DNA of 64,000 nucleotides from Fen-1362 sp964597035 (lineage in GTDB: Bacteria > Planctomycetota > Phycisphaerae > Sedimentisphaerales > Anaerobacaceae). The position numbers and the translations under genes are program-made. The notes beneath the pieces are model-generated. The model searched no databases. It saw nothing but the letters and a program-made list of their open reading frames with translations, and was not told the origin of the DNA. Each line of letters starts with the position of its first letter. Position 1 is the stretch's first letter. This document shows positions 33,998 through 42,180 of this stretch, piece after piece. The DNA is taken from NCBI GenBank assembly GCA_964597035.1, contig CAZQWM010000004.1, positions 37,980-101,979 of the forward strand, written 5' to 3'.

Positions 33998-34870
33998 TTA
34001 ACCTTTGCTTGTAAGTCGGCTACCGCCATCGAGCATCTGCCGCAGGCGGTCCTGCTGGCCTTTTTTCATATGGTAACTGTGTTCAGCATCAGGATATCGG
34101 CCTGCTCTGACTTCTCTGGCATACTCGGCAAACGCGGCCACGGTTACATCAGCGAGACTCGCATAGCTTTTTGCGAACTTCGGCCCGGGTGTCTGCATCA
34201 GACCGAGGATATCTGGCGCAATCAGTATCTGGCCATCGCATTCAGGTCCCGAACCAATGCCTATAACCGGCACATCGCTTTGCTCGGTAATGATTTGTGC
34301 AACCTCCTCGCAAACACCTTCGAGTAACAAAGCACTGGCGCCTGCGTTTACCATTTGCCCCGCCAGGGCAATAAGCTCCGCCGCCATTTCCGCAGTGGAG
34401 GCCTCAGCTTTGAATCTGCCGAGCTTACCTATGCTCTGGGGCCTGATTCCTATATGTGCCATAACGGCCATACCGGCGTCACTAACTGCTCTGACAACAT
34501 CAAGATAAGGGCCGGAGGCCTCAATTTTTATCATTTGTGCGCCGCACTCGACGGCAAACCTGCCGGCATTTCTAACCGCATCGCTAAGACCGAGCTGATA
34601 AGACAAAAAGGGCATATCGGCAACGAGGCAGACGTTCGGCGCCCCTCGGCGCACGGCAGCGGTAATAGTAACCATAAAATCCATCGTCGCAGGGAGGGTG
34701 GAATCGTGGCCGAGAATAATCTGGGCCGCCGAGTCTCCAACGAGAATCATCTCTACGTCGGTTTGGGCTAGCAGAAGGGCCGTAGTGTAGTCGTAGCAAC
34801 TGACAGCGACAACTTTACGTCCCTGCCGTTTGGCCTCAACCAGATCGGCAACTGTGACCCTGCCGGTCAT
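33998..34870 (-). CDS. panB: 3-methyl-2-oxobutanoate hydroxymethyltransferase
   Basis: A 290-residue ketopantoate hydroxymethylase that adds a one-carbon unit from methylene-THF to 2-ketoisovalerate, the committed step to pantothenate. The metal- and substrate-site stretches are present: VEMILVGDSAAQIILGHDST (Asp for Mg), VADMPFLSY, AGMAVMAHIGIRPQSI, LLLEGVCEEVAQIIT, and IGIGSGPECDGQILIAPDILG. ATG at 34870. Its substrate is a product of IlvD, encoded at 52 kb. Confidence 0.93.
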   Translation of the reverse strand: MTGRVTVADLVEAKRQGRKVVAVSCYDYTTALLLAQTDVEMILVGDSAAQIILGHDSTLPATMDFMVTITAAVRRGAPNVCLVADMPFLSYQLGLSDAVRNAGRFAVECGAQMIKIEASGPYLDVVRAVSDAGMAVMAHIGIRPQSIGKLGRFKAEASTAEMAAELIALAGQMVNAGASALLLEGVCEEVAQIITEQSDVPVIGIGSGPECDGQILIAPDILGLMQTPGPKFAKSYASLADVTVAAFAEYAREVRAGRYPDAEHSYHMKKGQQDRLRQMLDGGSRLTSKG

Positions 34871-35099
34871 ATTTGGTCACTCCAAAAAGTAACAGCGAAT
34901 TGGTTAAAAATAAGAGAACAAAGGACGATTAGCAAGCGTAAAATAACTGGCCTTTTGGGCGAATTAAGGGCTTTTTACGGTGGAAAGCGAAAAAACACTT
35001 GATTTTTAGCAACCCCTGCTTGACGTGGTTAACGTATAAATGTGTTGTTGCAAGACAAATTTGACTAAAGAAATTTCAGCCGCAGTGGCGATTATTTAT

Positions 35100-35207
35100 T
35101 TAAGGCAAAGTATAGGATTGTAGAGGAGTAAAGGGAGACGTTCTTATTGGCTTTTCATCACCCTCCTCCGAAGCCAGATTCTTTTCTTTGGAATCTGGCT
35201 TTTTTTT
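35100..35207 (+). ncRNA. possible small RNA with CU-rich anti-SD segment
   Basis: A terminator at 35172-35207 has no gene before it on the plus strand. Just upstream is CCCTCCTCC (35161-35169), complementary to the ribosome-binding consensus, and GAGGAG (35123-35128) that can pair with part of it. This suggests an sRNA whose C-rich segment could pair with ribosome sites of other mRNAs. No convincing promoter was found and the 5' end given is arbitrary. Confidence 0.35.
35172..35207 (+). terminator. rho-independent terminator
   Basis: Perfect ten-base arms AGCCAGATTC (35172-35181) and GAATCTGGCT (35191-35200), nine-base loop, then a run of T. Strong plus-strand terminator in a region without an annotated plus-strand gene. 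The inverse strand would also form a stem but lacks the T run. Confidence 0.85.
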
Positions 35208-35301
35208 AATGCCGATTTTATAAGATGGCTAACAACAACCATCGCACGAATGGCAAATTAGATAAAAATGTCAAGATGAGATAGAGTTTTGCATTTTACA
35301 C

Positions 35302-36072
35302 CTAAGTAGTTACCTGCCACTGAAGTATGTATTTTGCCATTTTGGGTGGTCGCCCCAGCGTATCGGTAATATAGCCCATCAGAATTTCCTCAACCTGCCC
35401 GATAGTCTGATCGTCGGCTGAAGCAAGCGATTCGATACTTGCGAGGCCTTGTGCGGCCCTTTTGGTGAGCCGGGTTCTATCCGGGGATGTCCCCTGGCAA
35501 TCCCGGCAGACAAGACCGTTTGCACTGCTGCTGAAATACACCTCGGGCCATCGGGGGCTGAAAGAATTTTTGCAGTTCACACATTGCTGCAGGACCGGAC
35601 AGATACCAATTTCCCTGAGCAGCGTAAGCTGAAAAACAGTAAGCCCGGCTACGAGTTTGCCCCGCGCGGCATCGGTAACCTTGGTGCGGGTTGCAACTCG
35701 TAGAAACTGAAGCAGCCCGTCATACAAGCCGGGATGCGGGTCGTAATCTTTGGTGAGAAGATTTACGAGTTCGGCCGAGAGAAGACAGCAATTCAGGACA
35801 AAACCATCCGCCGCAAGGACTGAAAAGTTTACGACTTCACCGGAGGGTTCGAATTCAACGAGTGTGGCAAGCTTTTCACGGCTCGAATCAGAAAAGACGA
35901 TTTTGCCGCACGAGAACATCTCGACAGGCCCCCCGAACGGGCGGCGCGGGCGCTTCGAGCCCCTGGCAATCATTGCGGCTTTGCCGGTTTGCCTTGTGAA
36001 GAAAGTGACCACCTGCGAGGTCTCGGAGTAGTCAATTACGCGGATGCAGACTGCTTTATCCTTTGTCAACAT
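35302..36072 (-). CDS. recO: DNA repair protein RecO
   Basis: A 256-residue RecO, which anneals strands and loads RecA with RecR at gaps. It has the N-terminal OB-fold (KAVCIRVIDYSETSQVVTFFTRQTGKAAMIARGSKRPR), a helical middle and a C-x2-C...C-x2-C zinc-like site (QQCVNCKNSF, GLVCRDCQG). It overlaps the end of the preceding corC gene by 17 bases and is last in the operon. ATG at 36072. Confidence 0.93.
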   Translation of the reverse strand: MLTKDKAVCIRVIDYSETSQVVTFFTRQTGKAAMIARGSKRPRRPFGGPVEMFSCGKIVFSDSSREKLATLVEFEPSGEVVNFSVLAADGFVLNCCLLSAELVNLLTKDYDPHPGLYDGLLQFLRVATRTKVTDAARGKLVAGLTVFQLTLLREIGICPVLQQCVNCKNSFSPRWPEVYFSSSANGLVCRDCQGTSPDRTRLTKRAAQGLASIESLASADDQTIGQVEEILMGYITDTLGRPPKMAKYILQWQVTT

Positions 36073-37360
36073 TTTGCACGGGCACCCTGTATATTCTGAT
36101 GCCGTTTATTCTTCTGGGTTCGGCGGAAATAATAGTGAAATGAAGCTTTCCGTAATCGAAGGCGGTACCGGTCTGCGGGATGTAGCCGAGGTGCGACAGG
36201 ACAAAGCCGCCCACCGTATCATAATCTTCGCTTTCAGGCAGGCCCATATCGTATTTGTCGTTAAGCTCATTGACATACATTCTCGCATTAACCTCGATTG
36301 TATCCGCGGTAATCTCGCGCACGGGGCCGGGGACGGATTTCTCATATTCATCGGTTATTTCGCCGACAAGCTCTTCGAGAATGTCTTCCAGCGTAACAAT
36401 GCCTGCGGTGCCGCCATATTCATCAAGGACAACAGCTATGTGCAGTTTGCGGCTCTGGAACTCGTGGAGGAGAAGTTTGAGCGGTTTCGTTGTCGGGACG
36501 AAATACGCGGGTCTCAGTTTGTCGCGCAGCCGGAATTGTTCGGGGGATTTGCCGATTTCCTTCAGCAGGTCCTTTGCGTAGATAAAGCCGATTATATTGT
36601 CAATGCTGCCCTCATAAACCGGCAGGCGCGTGTGTCCCGCGGCGGTAATAATCCCAACGACCATATCGAGGTCTGAGCCGGCCTCAATACCAATAACGCT
36701 GGTGCGCGGGGTCATTATTTTGTCGGAAGTAGTCTCGCTCAGCTCGAGGACGCCCTCAATCATCTCCTGCTGCTCTTCGTCGACTACGCCGTGCTTTCTG
36801 TGCTGCATTAATTCATCAAGGAATTCATCCTGTTTTTCTTCGAGCCGCCGGCCGGGTGTAACAGCAGCGACGCCGGCAAGGCGACGGACGAAACTATCGA
36901 TGGAGTTCCACAAATACAACAGGGGACCGACAAAGCCGGCAAAGAAAAACAGAACGCCATAGGTCCTGCCAATGGTAGTTTCGGCGGCATACTTGGCCCA
37001 GGCGTTCGGGACTGCAAGACTAAACAGCGAAAACACAACAACGGCAATAGGAAAACTCAAGACATAATCACTAAGCACAGGCCCGGCTTCGCGCCCCGAT
37101 GCAAAAATGGCAACGAGAAGCAACAGAGTGCACATATTCAGGATAAGGCGATATAGCGAGCAGGCCATAATCAACCTGTCGGCATTTTGGGAAATTTTGT
37201 CGGCGAGCAGCTCGGCATCGGCGTAACTGCCTTTTACTCTTAATACCTGCTGCAATTTCGTGTGCGAGAACATCCGCAGCGACGCTGCGCCGACCGAGAA
37301 AAACAGCGCCGCCCCCGAAAGGACGCAAACCAGTAGTATCATCCAGCCGACCTGGCTCAC
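36056..37360 (-). CDS. CNNM/CorC-type transporter with CBS pair
   Basis: A 434-residue protein: an N-terminal CNNM (DUF21) domain with 3-4 spans (residues 1-190), a CBS pair (about 205-325; IMTPRTSVIGIEAG...AGHTRLPVYEGSIDNIIGFIYAKDLL) and a C-terminal CorC_HlyC domain (VGEITDEYE...VGGFVLSHLGYIPQTGTAFDYG). Family members act in Mg/Co efflux or resistance. A GTG start at 37360 with AGGAG upstream is preferred. Placement after ybeY is the common ybeZ-ybeY-corC order of bacteria. Confidence 0.9.
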   Translation of the reverse strand: MSQVGWMILLVCVLSGAALFFSVGAASLRMFSHTKLQQVLRVKGSYADAELLADKISQNADRLIMACSLYRLILNMCTLLLLVAIFASGREAGPVLSDYVLSFPIAVVVFSLFSLAVPNAWAKYAAETTIGRTYGVLFFFAGFVGPLLYLWNSIDSFVRRLAGVAAVTPGRRLEEKQDEFLDELMQHRKHGVVDEEQQEMIEGVLELSETTSDKIMTPRTSVIGIEAGSDLDMVVGIITAAGHTRLPVYEGSIDNIIGFIYAKDLLKEIGKSPEQFRLRDKLRPAYFVPTTKPLKLLLHEFQSRKLHIAVVLDEYGGTAGIVTLEDILEELVGEITDEYEKSVPGPVREITADTIEVNARMYVNELNDKYDMGLPESEDYDTVGGFVLSHLGYIPQTGTAFDYGKLHFTIISAEPRRINGIRIYRVPVQNVDKG

Positions 37361-37371
37361 TTTGTGTCTCC

Positions 37372-37902
37372 TCAGCCCGCACGGCCGGCAGATTTCCGCT
37401 TGGCACGCGGCTTTTGTCGCAGCGACCGAGCCGCTTTATCATATACCGGACCGAAGCCCTGTTGCCGGAGAATCTCATCTTCGAGGCGATGCATCTTTTG
37501 TGCCTCTTTCGGCAGCCGGTCATCCAGACCCAGATTATGCAACAAGCCGTGAGTAACGTAAAGTGCCATTTCGGCCTGAGGTGAATGGCCCCGTTTAGCC
37601 GCTTCCGATACTGCCCTTTCGCCGTTGACAGCCAGCACGAGCAATCTGCTCCTGCTTTCCGGCTCGGACAGGTCAAAAGCCAGACAATCAGTAACGGCCC
37701 CGCGGTTCAGAAACCGCCTGTTTAGTTTTCGAATCCCGCTATTGCCCACTATTGCGATATCTACAGTCGCGTTTGTGAGCTTGAAACGTTTACAGACTGC
37801 CCGGACAAGCTTGCTGAACTCCTGCTCAGGGCAGCTCACGCCTTTGAACTCACATTTGAAAGAAATAACTATGCCACGCATAGGGAATGTTCTTTTAGGC
37901 AT
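37372..37902 (-). CDS. ybeY: YbeY-type endoribonuclease
   Basis: A 176-residue YbeY, needed for 16S rRNA 3'-end maturation and ribosome quality control. The body fits: VDIAIVGNSGIRKLNRRFLNRGAVTDCLAFD, then THGLLHNLGLDD. The usual metal triad is H-G-x-L-H-L-x-G-x-D-H; here His118 and His122 are kept but the last position is Asp128. The C-terminal 30 residues are basic and unconserved. ATG at 37902 overlaps the end of pgpH by eight bases. An alternative ATG is seven codons in. Confidence 0.85.
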   Translation of the reverse strand: MPKRTFPMRGIVISFKCEFKGVSCPEQEFSKLVRAVCKRFKLTNATVDIAIVGNSGIRKLNRRFLNRGAVTDCLAFDLSEPESRSRLLVLAVNGERAVSEAAKRGHSPQAEMALYVTHGLLHNLGLDDRLPKEAQKMHRLEDEILRQQGFGPVYDKAARSLRQKPRAKRKSAGRAG

Positions 37903-39409
37903 TTATTTTGTTGTTTTTCTCAGGAGGTGCATCGGGCGGCTTCGGATAGGCGATGCGTCCGTGATAATGGGCTGCGAGAGACTTTGACAAGCTTGCCTCT
38001 ATCTGGCTCAGTTCCCGCAGGGACAATTCACATTCATCGAACTGGCCGTCCTGCAGCCGTTTCATAGCCATATTATGCACCACCACCTCTATTTTCGTCG
38101 GGGTCGGCTCGGACAAAGACCGTACTGCACCCTCGACCGAGTCCGCGAGCATTACAATGGCGGCCTCTTTTGTCCGCGGCTTGGGGCCGGGATAACGGTA
38201 CTCCCTCTCGGAAGGAGGCGGGGTATCCGGGGAGTCTTTTTGCCCGTGCTGCTTTACCGCCTCATTGTAAAAGTATTCAACGAGAGTGGTGCCCTGATGT
38301 GTTTCAATGAACTGACGCAGGACCGCCGGCAGCCCGTATTCTTTAGCCAGCTCGATACCGTCTTTGACGTGGCCGACGATGATTAGCTGACTCATTGCGG
38401 GCGAAAGCTCCTTGTGCCAACTCACTGAGCCAAGCTGGTTTTCGACGAAGTAGCCGGGCTTGCTGATTTTCCCGATGTCATGGTAATAAGCGCCGACCCT
38501 GCATAAAAGGCCGTTTCGTCCGATTGCCTCTGCGGCCGCCTCTGCGAGAGAACCGATAAGCAGGCTGTGGCTGTAAGTACCGGGCGCTTCCATAGCAAGG
38601 CGCTTCAACAACGGCTGATTGGCGTCGCTGTAATCGAGCAGGGTCATACTTGTCGCTATCTTGAATACTTTCTCGAGGACGGGCAGAAGGCCCTGAATAA
38701 GCACACCTACGACAAGGGTGATTGCGGCATTAGGCCCGGCAACTTCGAGCATGCTGGCAGTGGAAGCTGGGGCATAAAGCAGCTTCATCGCAGCCGACGT
38801 CAGAAAAACCATCGCCGCAGACACTACGCTTACCTCAAGAAGCTTCATCCTCGTACGTATTTCCTTGAGGAAGAAACAAAACGGCAGTGTGCCGGCAATC
38901 ATAGTAAGCAGTACGCTGAAGCTTGCCATACTACCCATCGCAAAATAGGCAAGCACACAGTAAAACACACTCATAACAGTAGCGAAACGCCGCTCGTAGG
39001 CGATGGCCAAAATCAAGGCCACTGCCACTGCTGCGCCGGTAGCCCAGAATGTCTGGGCGGTCATAAGGACCACGGTTTTTGCGGCAACCAGCAAACCAAC
39101 GAAAAGAGCAACCAGCCCGATTGCCCTGGCTCGGTTTTTCAGCAGGCGCTTCTGATACTGAGAAATGTGAAACGCCGCCGTGAGACAAATCAGAACAATG
39201 ATTACGGCCAATGCCGTCAATTGGGCATAGTGACCTTCCCGGAGCAGCTCGTATCCGAATACAGCCACACACATGCAGACAAACAGCAGCCAGATAAACG
39301 CCGAGTAGATAACATCGGGATTGGCCAGCCGGCTCAGGTCAACGTACCTGCCCGGCGGGCCTTTACGGACTCGGCTTCGACGCGAACTTGTCCTGCTAAA
39401 AAACCCCAT
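37895..39409 (-). CDS. pgpH: 7TM-HD phosphohydrolase, PgpH-like
   Basis: About 504 residues. The ATG at 39409 follows GGGAG; a TTG five codons earlier is the alternative. Several membrane spans (residues 30-250) precede an HD domain with APGTYSHSLLIGSLAEAAAEAIG, YYHDIGKISKP (His310/Asp311) and a C-terminal ADSVEGAVRSL helix. PgpH of this type hydrolyses cyclic di-AMP. The long extracellular N-terminal domain found in Gram-positive PgpH (total near 700 residues) is absent, so the sensing part is lost. Placed between phoH and ybeY, as in many bacteria. Confidence 0.87.
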   Translation of the reverse strand: MGFFSRTSSRRSRVRKGPPGRYVDLSRLANPDVIYSAFIWLLFVCMCVAVFGYELLREGHYAQLTALAVIIVLICLTAAFHISQYQKRLLKNRARAIGLVALFVGLLVAAKTVVLMTAQTFWATGAAVAVALILAIAYERRFATVMSVFYCVLAYFAMGSMASFSVLLTMIAGTLPFCFFLKEIRTRMKLLEVSVVSAAMVFLTSAAMKLLYAPASTASMLEVAGPNAAITLVVGVLIQGLLPVLEKVFKIATSMTLLDYSDANQPLLKRLAMEAPGTYSHSLLIGSLAEAAAEAIGRNGLLCRVGAYYHDIGKISKPGYFVENQLGSVSWHKELSPAMSQLIIVGHVKDGIELAKEYGLPAVLRQFIETHQGTTLVEYFYNEAVKQHGQKDSPDTPPPSEREYRYPGPKPRTKEAAIVMLADSVEGAVRSLSEPTPTKIEVVVHNMAMKRLQDGQFDECELSLRELSQIEASLSKSLAAHYHGRIAYPKPPDAPPEKNNKINA

Positions 39410-39448
39410 ATATGCTCCCTGCAAGGGTGACAGTCAGTCTGGCGAATT

Positions 39449-40423
39449 CTACTTCTCAACCCGCGATTTCGATTTACGTTTTGACACCGCCGGTCTGTCG
39501 TTGCGATAGGCGCGAACAATACTCTGGACCAGTCGATGCCGGACAATATCGCTTCGGGTCAGCTCTACAACGCCAATACCCTTTATACGACGCAGTCGCT
39601 CGACTGCCTCTATCATTCCGCTTCTTTGGCCCGAAGGCAGGTCTATCTGAGTTATGTCACCGGTGATAATCATCTTTGAGCCGTGTCCCAGACGGGTCAA
39701 AACCATCAGCATCTGCAAAGGCGAGGTATTCTGGGCCTCGTCACAGATTACCACCGATTCATTAAGGGTCCTGCCACGCATAAAAGCAAGAGGGATAATT
39801 TCGATAATATCCAGCTCCATAAACTTTCTCATCTGGGCAAAATCCATCATATCTTCAAGAGCATCGAAAAGGGGACGAAGATAAGGATTGACTTTGGCTG
39901 CAATGTCACCGGGCAGGAAGCCGAGCTTTTCGCCCGCTTCGACGGCGGGTCTGGCAAGGATTATGCGCCTTATCTGTTTTTTCTTCAGCATCGATACGGC
40001 AACCGCGACTGCAAGATAGGTTTTGCCGGTTCCGGCCGGGCCGATGCAAAACGTCAGGTCGTTTGCGAGCATTGCCTCAACGTAGCGGAGCTGCCTTTTG
40101 CTGGATGGCTCAATGAGCTTCTTGTGTGAATAGACACTAAGGGCCTCGGCAGACAGCGGCACATCCGGAGAAACACCGCCGGCAAGCAGCCGGCCGACGT
40201 CGTCAACAGTAAGAGTGCCGTGTCTGGAAAGATACTTTTGCATATTCTCCAGAACTTCAGCGGCTTTTTTGACGTTTGTTACCTTGCCGGAAATCAGGAT
40301 GTTGTTACGGCGTGCAGTAATCCTTACATCGAGCGAATCCCGCAGCAGGCGCAAATGACTATCGGCAGGCCCGAACAGCTCGAGCTGCCTGTCGGCTGAA
40401 TCCAATTGTATGGTAAGCTCCAA
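39449..40423 (-). CDS. phoH: PhoH-family ATPase (YbeZ-like)
   Basis: A 324-residue protein: an N-terminal KH-like RNA-binding part (residues 25-75, ITARRNNILISGKVTNVKKAAEVL) and a P-loop ATPase domain with GPAGTGKT (128-135), ALEDMMDFAQMRKFMELDIIEI, CDEAQNTSPLQM (Walker B) and ITGDITQIDLP. YbeZ partners YbeY in rRNA processing. The start is a TTG at 40423 with CAGGA directly upstream; no ATG gives the conserved N-terminus. It follows cdsA by nine bases. Confidence 0.9.
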   Translation of the reverse strand: MELTIQLDSADRQLELFGPADSHLRLLRDSLDVRITARRNNILISGKVTNVKKAAEVLENMQKYLSRHGTLTVDDVGRLLAGGVSPDVPLSAEALSVYSHKKLIEPSSKRQLRYVEAMLANDLTFCIGPAGTGKTYLAVAVAVSMLKKKQIRRIILARPAVEAGEKLGFLPGDIAAKVNPYLRPLFDALEDMMDFAQMRKFMELDIIEIIPLAFMRGRTLNESVVICDEAQNTSPLQMLMVLTRLGHGSKMIITGDITQIDLPSGQRSGMIEAVERLRRIKGIGVVELTRSDIVRHRLVQSIVRAYRNDRPAVSKRKSKSRVEK

Positions 40424-40432
40424 TGTCCTGCT

Positions 40433-41284
40433 CTACCTTGCCAGCACTTGAAAGAACAAATATCCGAACGGCGCCGCCACCAAAACCGAATCAACAACGT
40501 CGAGGATGCCGCCGAAGCCGGGCACGTTATTCGACGAATCCTTTGTCTCGGCGTCTCGCTTAATCATCGATTCGGCCAAATCACCCAACTGGCCTATAAA
40601 GGCAAAGGCGACACCGAAGAACGCGCCAAGCCACCACGCCATTATACCAAAGCAGAGGGCAAAGGCCACCGCGACCACAACGGCCGCGACAATGGCACCA
40701 ACCATACCTTCCCAAGTCTTGCCTGGGCTGATTACCGGCGAAAACTTGTGTTTGCCGAATAGGCGCCCCACCGTATAAGCCCCTATGTCGGCACACTTTA
40801 CGACGAAGACTAACATAAGCAGATGCCACGGGCCGAAATCAATGCGGACCGCCGGAACAAATGCGCCCAATAAACCTAAGTATAGTATCGAAAAACAGGC
40901 GCCGCCGCAGTTGGCAAGCACCCCGGATATGCCGTATCGAATGCGATGATACAGAAAACAAGACATAACGCCCAGGGCCAAAAGAACCGCAAAGTTAACT
41001 TCGGGAAAAAATACGTACCACCAGGGGCAGGTCGCCAACATCACGGTCGTTGGTATGGAACAGGGAAGCAAAATCTTCGCCCCCTTCGCAGCCGCGAGCC
41101 GAGACAGCTCGAATAATCCCGGGATTATCAGCAATGCAACAAGGACGGCCAACAGGGTGCCCTGAACGTCTTTATCGTCGGCCCTGGAAGCCGTAAGCGA
41201 GCCATCGAGCCGGGCATCGAGCAGGACAATCCCGACGAATGCCGTCGTCATCAATGTGCCGAAAAGCAGTCGGTGTTTGAGCAT
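40433..41284 (-). CDS. cdsA: phosphatidate cytidylyltransferase
   Basis: A 283-residue integral membrane enzyme that makes CDP-diacylglycerol from phosphatidate and CTP, for all phospholipid synthesis. About eight spans. The family's C-terminal signature is here as SPGKTWEGMVGAI followed by GQLGDLAESMIKRDAETKDSSN and PGFGGILDVVDSVL. ATG at 41284 is preferred to the longer frame, which begins in a boilerplate repeat. uppS-cdsA linkage is the standard bacterial order. Confidence 0.92.
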   Translation of the reverse strand: MLKHRLLFGTLMTTAFVGIVLLDARLDGSLTASRADDKDVQGTLLAVLVALLIIPGLFELSRLAAAKGAKILLPCSIPTTVMLATCPWWYVFFPEVNFAVLLALGVMSCFLYHRIRYGISGVLANCGGACFSILYLGLLGAFVPAVRIDFGPWHLLMLVFVVKCADIGAYTVGRLFGKHKFSPVISPGKTWEGMVGAIVAAVVVAVAFALCFGIMAWWLGAFFGVAFAFIGQLGDLAESMIKRDAETKDSSNNVPGFGGILDVVDSVLVAAPFGYLFFQVLAR

Positions 41285-41340
41285 AATTTGTCTTTTTGCC
41301 GCGGAGACCGCAGAGCACACAGAGGCAATTTTTTATTTCC
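41285..41340. repeat. boilerplate intergenic repeat
   Basis: The uppS-cdsA spacer reads CCGCGGAGACCGCAGAGCAC, then ACAGAGGCAATTTTTT, a word pattern that recurs in intergenic DNA of many environmental genomes. A second half-unit (CCCTGCGTGCTCGGCGGTGA, near 41351-41370) encodes the last residues of UppS. Confidence 0.5.
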
Positions 41341-42154
41341 CCCGCTGCGGACCCTGCGTGCTCGGCGGTGAATTCATAACGGCACCGAAGCGTCTGGTTC
41401 TTTTTGCATAGGCCGATATGGCTTTTTCCAAATCGGCCGGCTCGAAATCAGGCCAAAGTGTTTGGGTAACGTAGAATTCGCTGTAAGAAATCTGCCACAG
41501 CAGAAAGTTGCTGACCCTCATTTCGTTTGCGGTTCGGACCAAAAGGTCGGGGTCCGGCAATCCCGCCGTATAAAGGTGCCGACTTATACAATCCTCATCA
41601 ATGTCACTTAGTTCAATCTCGCCCGCCTTGTGCCGGCGTGCTATTTCTCTCGTTGCGTCGATTATCTCCGCCCTTCCGCCGTAGTTGAGCGCAAGTGCAA
41701 AGACCATTCCCGTATTGGCCGCCGTCGTTTCGATGGTCTTTACAAGCTCGGTCCTGACAGCATCTGGTAAAGGCGTAATCCGGCCGAGGTGCACAAGCTT
41801 GACGTTATCCTCCATAAGTTTGGGACGCATCTTGTCAAGGTATTCGGCGTAGAGATTCATCAGCGCCGCAACCTCTTCCGGCGGTCTTTTCCAGTTTTCC
41901 ATACTGAATGAATACAGTGTCAGCGCCTCAATCCCGAAATCGACGCAGCACTGGGAGATTTTTTCGGCGGTCTTGGCGCCCTGCCGATGGCCTTCGTGCC
42001 TGGGCAGGTTTCTTTGTTTCGCCCATCGACCGTTGCCGTCCATAATTATCGCGATGCTTCGCGGCATATCTTCGAGCTTTATGCCAAGTCGTGAGGCGGT
42101 TTGTGCGAGCTTGGCCTTTTGGCTTTTGTTCGTTGTTCGTTGTTCATTGTTCAT
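41333..42154 (-). CDS. uppS: isoprenyl (undecaprenyl) diphosphate synthase
   Basis: A 273-residue cis-prenyltransferase that extends farnesyl-PP with isopentenyl-PP to the C55 carrier of cell-wall and glycan synthesis. Conserved regions: IAIIMDGNGRWAKQRNL (Asp39), LTLYSFSMENWKRPPEEV, ALNYGGRAEI and PDPDLLVRTANEMRVSNFLLWQISYSE. Both ends look extended: the first 15 residues (MNNEQRTTNKSQKAK) and the last 12 are translated from low-complexity boilerplate repeats. A start nearer residue 30 is possible, though GGAG lies ten bases before the ATG at 42154. Confidence 0.92.
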   Translation of the reverse strand: MNNEQRTTNKSQKAKLAQTASRLGIKLEDMPRSIAIIMDGNGRWAKQRNLPRHEGHRQGAKTAEKISQCCVDFGIEALTLYSFSMENWKRPPEEVAALMNLYAEYLDKMRPKLMEDNVKLVHLGRITPLPDAVRTELVKTIETTAANTGMVFALALNYGGRAEIIDATREIARRHKAGEIELSDIDEDCISRHLYTAGLPDPDLLVRTANEMRVSNFLLWQISYSEFYVTQTLWPDFEPADLEKAISAYAKRTRRFGAVMNSPPSTQGPQRGK

Positions 42155-42180
42155 TGACTACGAACTCCGAACTACCGACT
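42116..42180. repeat. low-complexity intergenic repeat (GTTCGTTGTTC type)
   Basis: Made of GTTCGTTGTTCATTG words and ACTACGAACTCCGAACTACC. It occupies the purA-uppS spacer and runs into the start of uppS. A similar stretch occurs near 9955-9990. Confidence 0.55.

Noticed and set aside
35019..35042. TTGACG and TATAAA as a promoter for the possible sRNA
   Set aside because: Only nine bases separate them, far from the 16-18 needed.
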